Translations under genes and position numbers: made by a program
Part shown: piece by piece, positions 62,360 to 64,000 of the stretch
Layout: each line of letters starts with the position of its first letter
How positions within the stretch are numbered: the stretch's first letter is position 1
NCBI RefSeq assembly: GCF_022352215.1
Contig: NZ_JAKRWF010000002.1
Coordinates: forward strand, 248,001 to 312,000
DNA length: 64,000 nt
Direction: 5' to 3'
Origin: Flavihumibacter cheonanensis
GTDB taxonomy: Bacteria; Bacteroidota; Bacteroidia; Chitinophagales; Chitinophagaceae
Notes under the pieces: generated by a model
Told to the model about the DNA's origin: nothing
What the model saw: only the letters and a program-made list of their open reading frames with translations
The model's database searches: none

Positions 62360-63334
62360 ATGAGTAAAGGTCCCGTTTCTCAATTCATCCAGCATCATTA
62401 CCGGCATTTTAACGCAGCTGCCCTGGTAGATGCTGCCAAAGGTTATGAACAGCATTTGCTGGATGGAGGAAAAATGATGATTACCCTGGCTGGGGCAATG
62501 AGTACCGCAGAGCTGGGTGTTTCACTGGCTGAAATGATCCGCCAGGATAAAGTACAGATCATCTCCTGTACCGGAGCCAACCTGGAAGAAGATATTATGA
62601 ACCTGGTTGCACACAGTCATTATAGAAGAATTCCCAATTACCGTGACCTGACTCCGCAGCAGGAGTGGGATTTGCTGGAGCAGGGATTAAACCGTGTTAC
62701 CGATACCTGCATCCCTGAAGAAGAAGCGTTCCGTAAGATTCAGCACCATATTGCCAAACTCTGGAAAGATGCAGATGCTGCCGGCGAACGCTATTTCCCC
62801 CACGAATACATGTATAAACTCCTGAACAGTGGAGTAATGAAGGATGATTATGAAATTGATCCTAAAGACAGCTGGATGATTGCTGCCGCGGAGAAAAATC
62901 TGCCCATTATTGTAGGTGGCTGGGAAGATTCCACCATGGGTAACATTTTTGCTTCCTATGTGATTAAAAATGAAGTGAAGGCGTCTACCATGAAGAGCGG
63001 TATTGAGTACATGGTATGGCTGGCCGATTGGTATCGTCATAATTCAGGAGGAAAGGGTGTAGGCTTTTTCCAGTTGGGTGGTGGTATTGCGGGTGATTTC
63101 CCCATCTGTGTTGTGCCCATGATGTACCAGGACCTGGAATGGCATGATGTTCCTTTCTGGAGCTATTTCTGCCAGGTGAGTGATTCCACCACTTCTTATG
63201 GATCCTATTCCGGTGCAGTTCCCAATGAAAAGATTACCTGGGGTAAACTGGGTATCGATACGCCGAAATACATCGTTGAAAGTGATGCTACGATAGTGGC
63301 ACCGTTGATATTTGCTTATATATTAGGATGGTGA
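62360..63334 (+). CDS. Deoxyhypusine-synthase-like protein
   Basis: This 324-residue protein matches the deoxyhypusine synthase family. Conserved features include the NAD-binding GAMSTAELGVS (about 44-54), CTGANLEEDIMNL and the C-terminal SDSTTSYGSYSG and ITWGKLGID blocks, where K296 corresponds to the catalytic lysine of eukaryotic enzymes. Bacteria lack the canonical eIF5A target, so the bacterial members more likely act on a polyamine or other substrate. Its stop codon lies inside the first unit of the (GTGAAAG) tandem repeat that follows. The call is by motif; the reaction is unassigned. Confidence 0.87.
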   Translation: MSKGPVSQFIQHHYRHFNAAALVDAAKGYEQHLLDGGKMMITLAGAMSTAELGVSLAEMIRQDKVQIISCTGANLEEDIMNLVAHSHYRRIPNYRDLTPQQEWDLLEQGLNRVTDTCIPEEEAFRKIQHHIAKLWKDADAAGERYFPHEYMYKLLNSGVMKDDYEIDPKDSWMIAAAEKNLPIIVGGWEDSTMGNIFASYVIKNEVKASTMKSGIEYMVWLADWYRHNSGGKGVGFFQLGGGIAGDFPICVVPMMYQDLEWHDVPFWSYFCQVSDSTTSYGSYSGAVPNEKITWGKLGIDTPKYIVESDATIVAPLIFAYILGW

Positions 63335-63398
63335 AAAGTGAAAGGTGAAAGGTGAAAAAGCTGAGTGCTACATTCACCTTTCACCTTTCACCTTTCAC
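63331..63398. repeat. Tandem heptamers arranged as a large inverted repeat
   Basis: Four GTGAAAG-type heptamers (63331-63358) face three and a half reverse-complement CTTTCAC units (63373-63398) across a 16-nt loop, giving a stem of about 26 bp with one mismatch. The stop codon of the deoxyhypusine-synthase-like gene lies in the first unit. A bidirectional terminator follows. Confidence 0.8.
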
Positions 63399-63399
63399 G

Positions 63400-63432
63400 A
63401 AAAAACCGCTCGCAATTGCGAGCGGTTTTTTT
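63400..63432. terminator. Bidirectional intrinsic terminator
   Basis: A perfect 20-bp palindrome (63406-63425, arms CCGCTCGC / GCGAGCGG with an AATT loop) is flanked by six A on the left and seven T on the right, so it can terminate both the plus-strand deoxyhypusine-synthase-like gene and the minus-strand repeat-protein gene, whose stop touches its right edge (63431). Confidence 0.9.
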
Positions 63433-63829
63433 AATTCTTCCTATCCCTCCGGTCTTCCCGGCGATCCCGGCGGTTTTCTTTACGATCCCGCACATCTTCC
63501 TTGCGGTCTCTTACATCTTCCCGACGATCGCGAACATCTTCTCTCTTGTCGCGACGGTCTTCCAGTTTGTCGAGGGCGCCTCCATCATGACGGGCATCTC
63601 TGACATCCTCCCGCTTATCGCGTACATCTTCTTTTTTGTCCCGGCGATCTTCTCTGCGGTCGCGGCGATTTTCCTTACGATCTGCCACATCTTCCCTGCG
63701 GTCTGCAACATCTTCCGCGCGATCCAGTTTTTTACGGGTCGATTGAGCTGCTGCATCAGTAGAAATTCCGGCAAACAGGGCTACCGCAGTAGCTAATACA
63801 ATTGTTTTAAAGGTGGTTTTGGTGTTCAT
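63431..63829 (-). CDS. Secreted Arg/Asp/Glu seven-residue repeat protein
   Basis: This 132-residue protein has a signal peptide (about 1-29, ending TDAAAQ) and a body of about fourteen seven-residue units of the type D-R-K-E-D-V-R or D-R-R-E-D-R-R, interrupted once by a Gly-containing spacer (DARHDGGAL). The sequence is a highly charged, likely helical zwitterionic chain without aromatic residues. I recognise no family; it may bind nucleic acid, lipopolysaccharide or other polyanions, or act in osmotic/envelope stress. Its DNA is a matching 21-nt repeat. The terminator at 63400 follows its stop. Confidence 0.82.
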   Translation of the reverse strand: MNTKTTFKTIVLATAVALFAGISTDAAAQSTRKKLDRAEDVADRREDVADRKENRRDRREDRRDKKEDVRDKREDVRDARHDGGALDKLEDRRDKREDVRDRREDVRDRKEDVRDRKENRRDRREDRRDRKN

Positions 63830-63918
63830 GGCGAATGTTTTCTTAGGTGGTTATTATCGTATTTACGTATATATTGACCGCCTATTGTTCACCAGGTTTA
63901 AAATCCACCAAAAAAATT

Positions 63919-64000
63919 TTACCGGGTCATGGTTGGAATCTCCAGGTCGCGTTTCATCATCTGCTCGCGATTGGCCATTTCCCAGGCAGTATAAAATACC
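63919..64000 (-). CDS. C-terminal end of a gene cut by the window edge
   Basis: The minus strand reads an open frame into the window from the right edge, ending ...WEMANREQMMKRDLEIPTMTR and the TAA at 63919-63921. About 26 residues are visible, with no recognisable motif. Coding nature is suggested by an uninterrupted reading frame and by similar base usage to neighbouring genes. Nothing can be said on function. Confidence 0.45.
   Translation of the reverse strand, partial: VFYTAWEMANREQMMKRDLEIPTMTR

Noticed and set aside
63365-63796. 143-residue plus-strand frame opposite the charged-repeat protein
   Set aside because: Its Ile/Phe/Ala-rich repeats are just the complement of the D-R-K-E repeats. 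The minus-strand frame has a signal peptide and a terminator after its stop.
1-64000. CRISPR arrays, tRNA or rRNA genes and transposase genes
   Set aside because: I looked for regularly spaced direct repeats, cloverleaf-like segments and transposase motifs on both strands and found none that I could support.

Overview
The window looks like a chromosomal segment from a Bacteroidota bacterium, most likely family Chitinophagaceae. The assignment is inferred from gene content: LytS/LytTR sensor-regulator pairs, short Crp/Fnr regulators, an outer-membrane beta-barrel family receptor, DUF2911, TIGR02757 and PepSY-like secreted proteins, many lipoproteins with Cys soon after the signal, and promoter-like TTG-N20/21-TAnnTTTG motifs. 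I see no rRNA, tRNA, CRISPR array, prophage or insertion-sequence transposase.

Region 1 (1-16146, all minus strand) is a compact twelve-gene exopolysaccharide/capsule locus read right to left: SLBB export protein, chain-length (Wzz-like) protein, MurJ/MVF-type flippase, cupin, DegT aminotransferase, SAM methyltransferase, glycosyltransferase, O-antigen-ligase/polymerase-like protein, a double GT4 fusion, WecG/TagA-type transferase, WcaJ-type initiating sugar phosphate transferase and a Wzi-like outer-membrane protein. Genes are nearly contiguous, a 460-bp leader with several inverted repeats precedes the first gene, and a strong hairpin lies after the last. This is a Wzx/Wzy-type pathway with lipid-linked initiation, glycosyl transfer, flipping, polymerisation and export.

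Region 2 (16.5-36.6 kb) is mixed: two lipoproteins diverge from a membrane-anchored AraC regulator and a serine hydrolase; an AT-rich GNAT/TetR pair has a possible operator; two LytS/LytTR systems, two Crp/Fnr regulators and small secreted proteins follow; then a TonB-receptor-like protein, a YdeI-type protein, a secreted thermonuclease and a hydroxylaminobenzene-mutase-like membrane protein.

Region 3 (36.6-51.3 kb) has a third LytS/LytTR pair followed by an alpha/beta hydrolase and a DUF1349 protein, a GH16 glucanase next to a sulfatase (polysaccharide breakdown), two more Crp/Fnr regulators, an SRPBCC protein, an acyltransferase and a 732-residue beta-lactamase-like/TPR/alpha-beta-hydrolase fusion.

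Region 4 (51.3-64 kb) is metabolic: PaaZ and an enoyl-CoA hydratase-like protein of phenylacetate catabolism, TIGR02757, a cystathionine gamma-synthase-type enzyme, asparagine synthetase, DUF2911, an acetyl-CoA hydrolase/transferase, an AcpH-like phosphodiesterase, two PepSY-like paralogues, a deoxyhypusine-synthase-like protein and a secreted protein made of charged seven-residue repeats. The most striking signal is a short GC-rich palindrome in three copies (54227, 54603, 57688): two bracket a small gene, and the third, with a duplicated arm, lies in frame inside asparagine synthetase and encodes about 14 extra residues.
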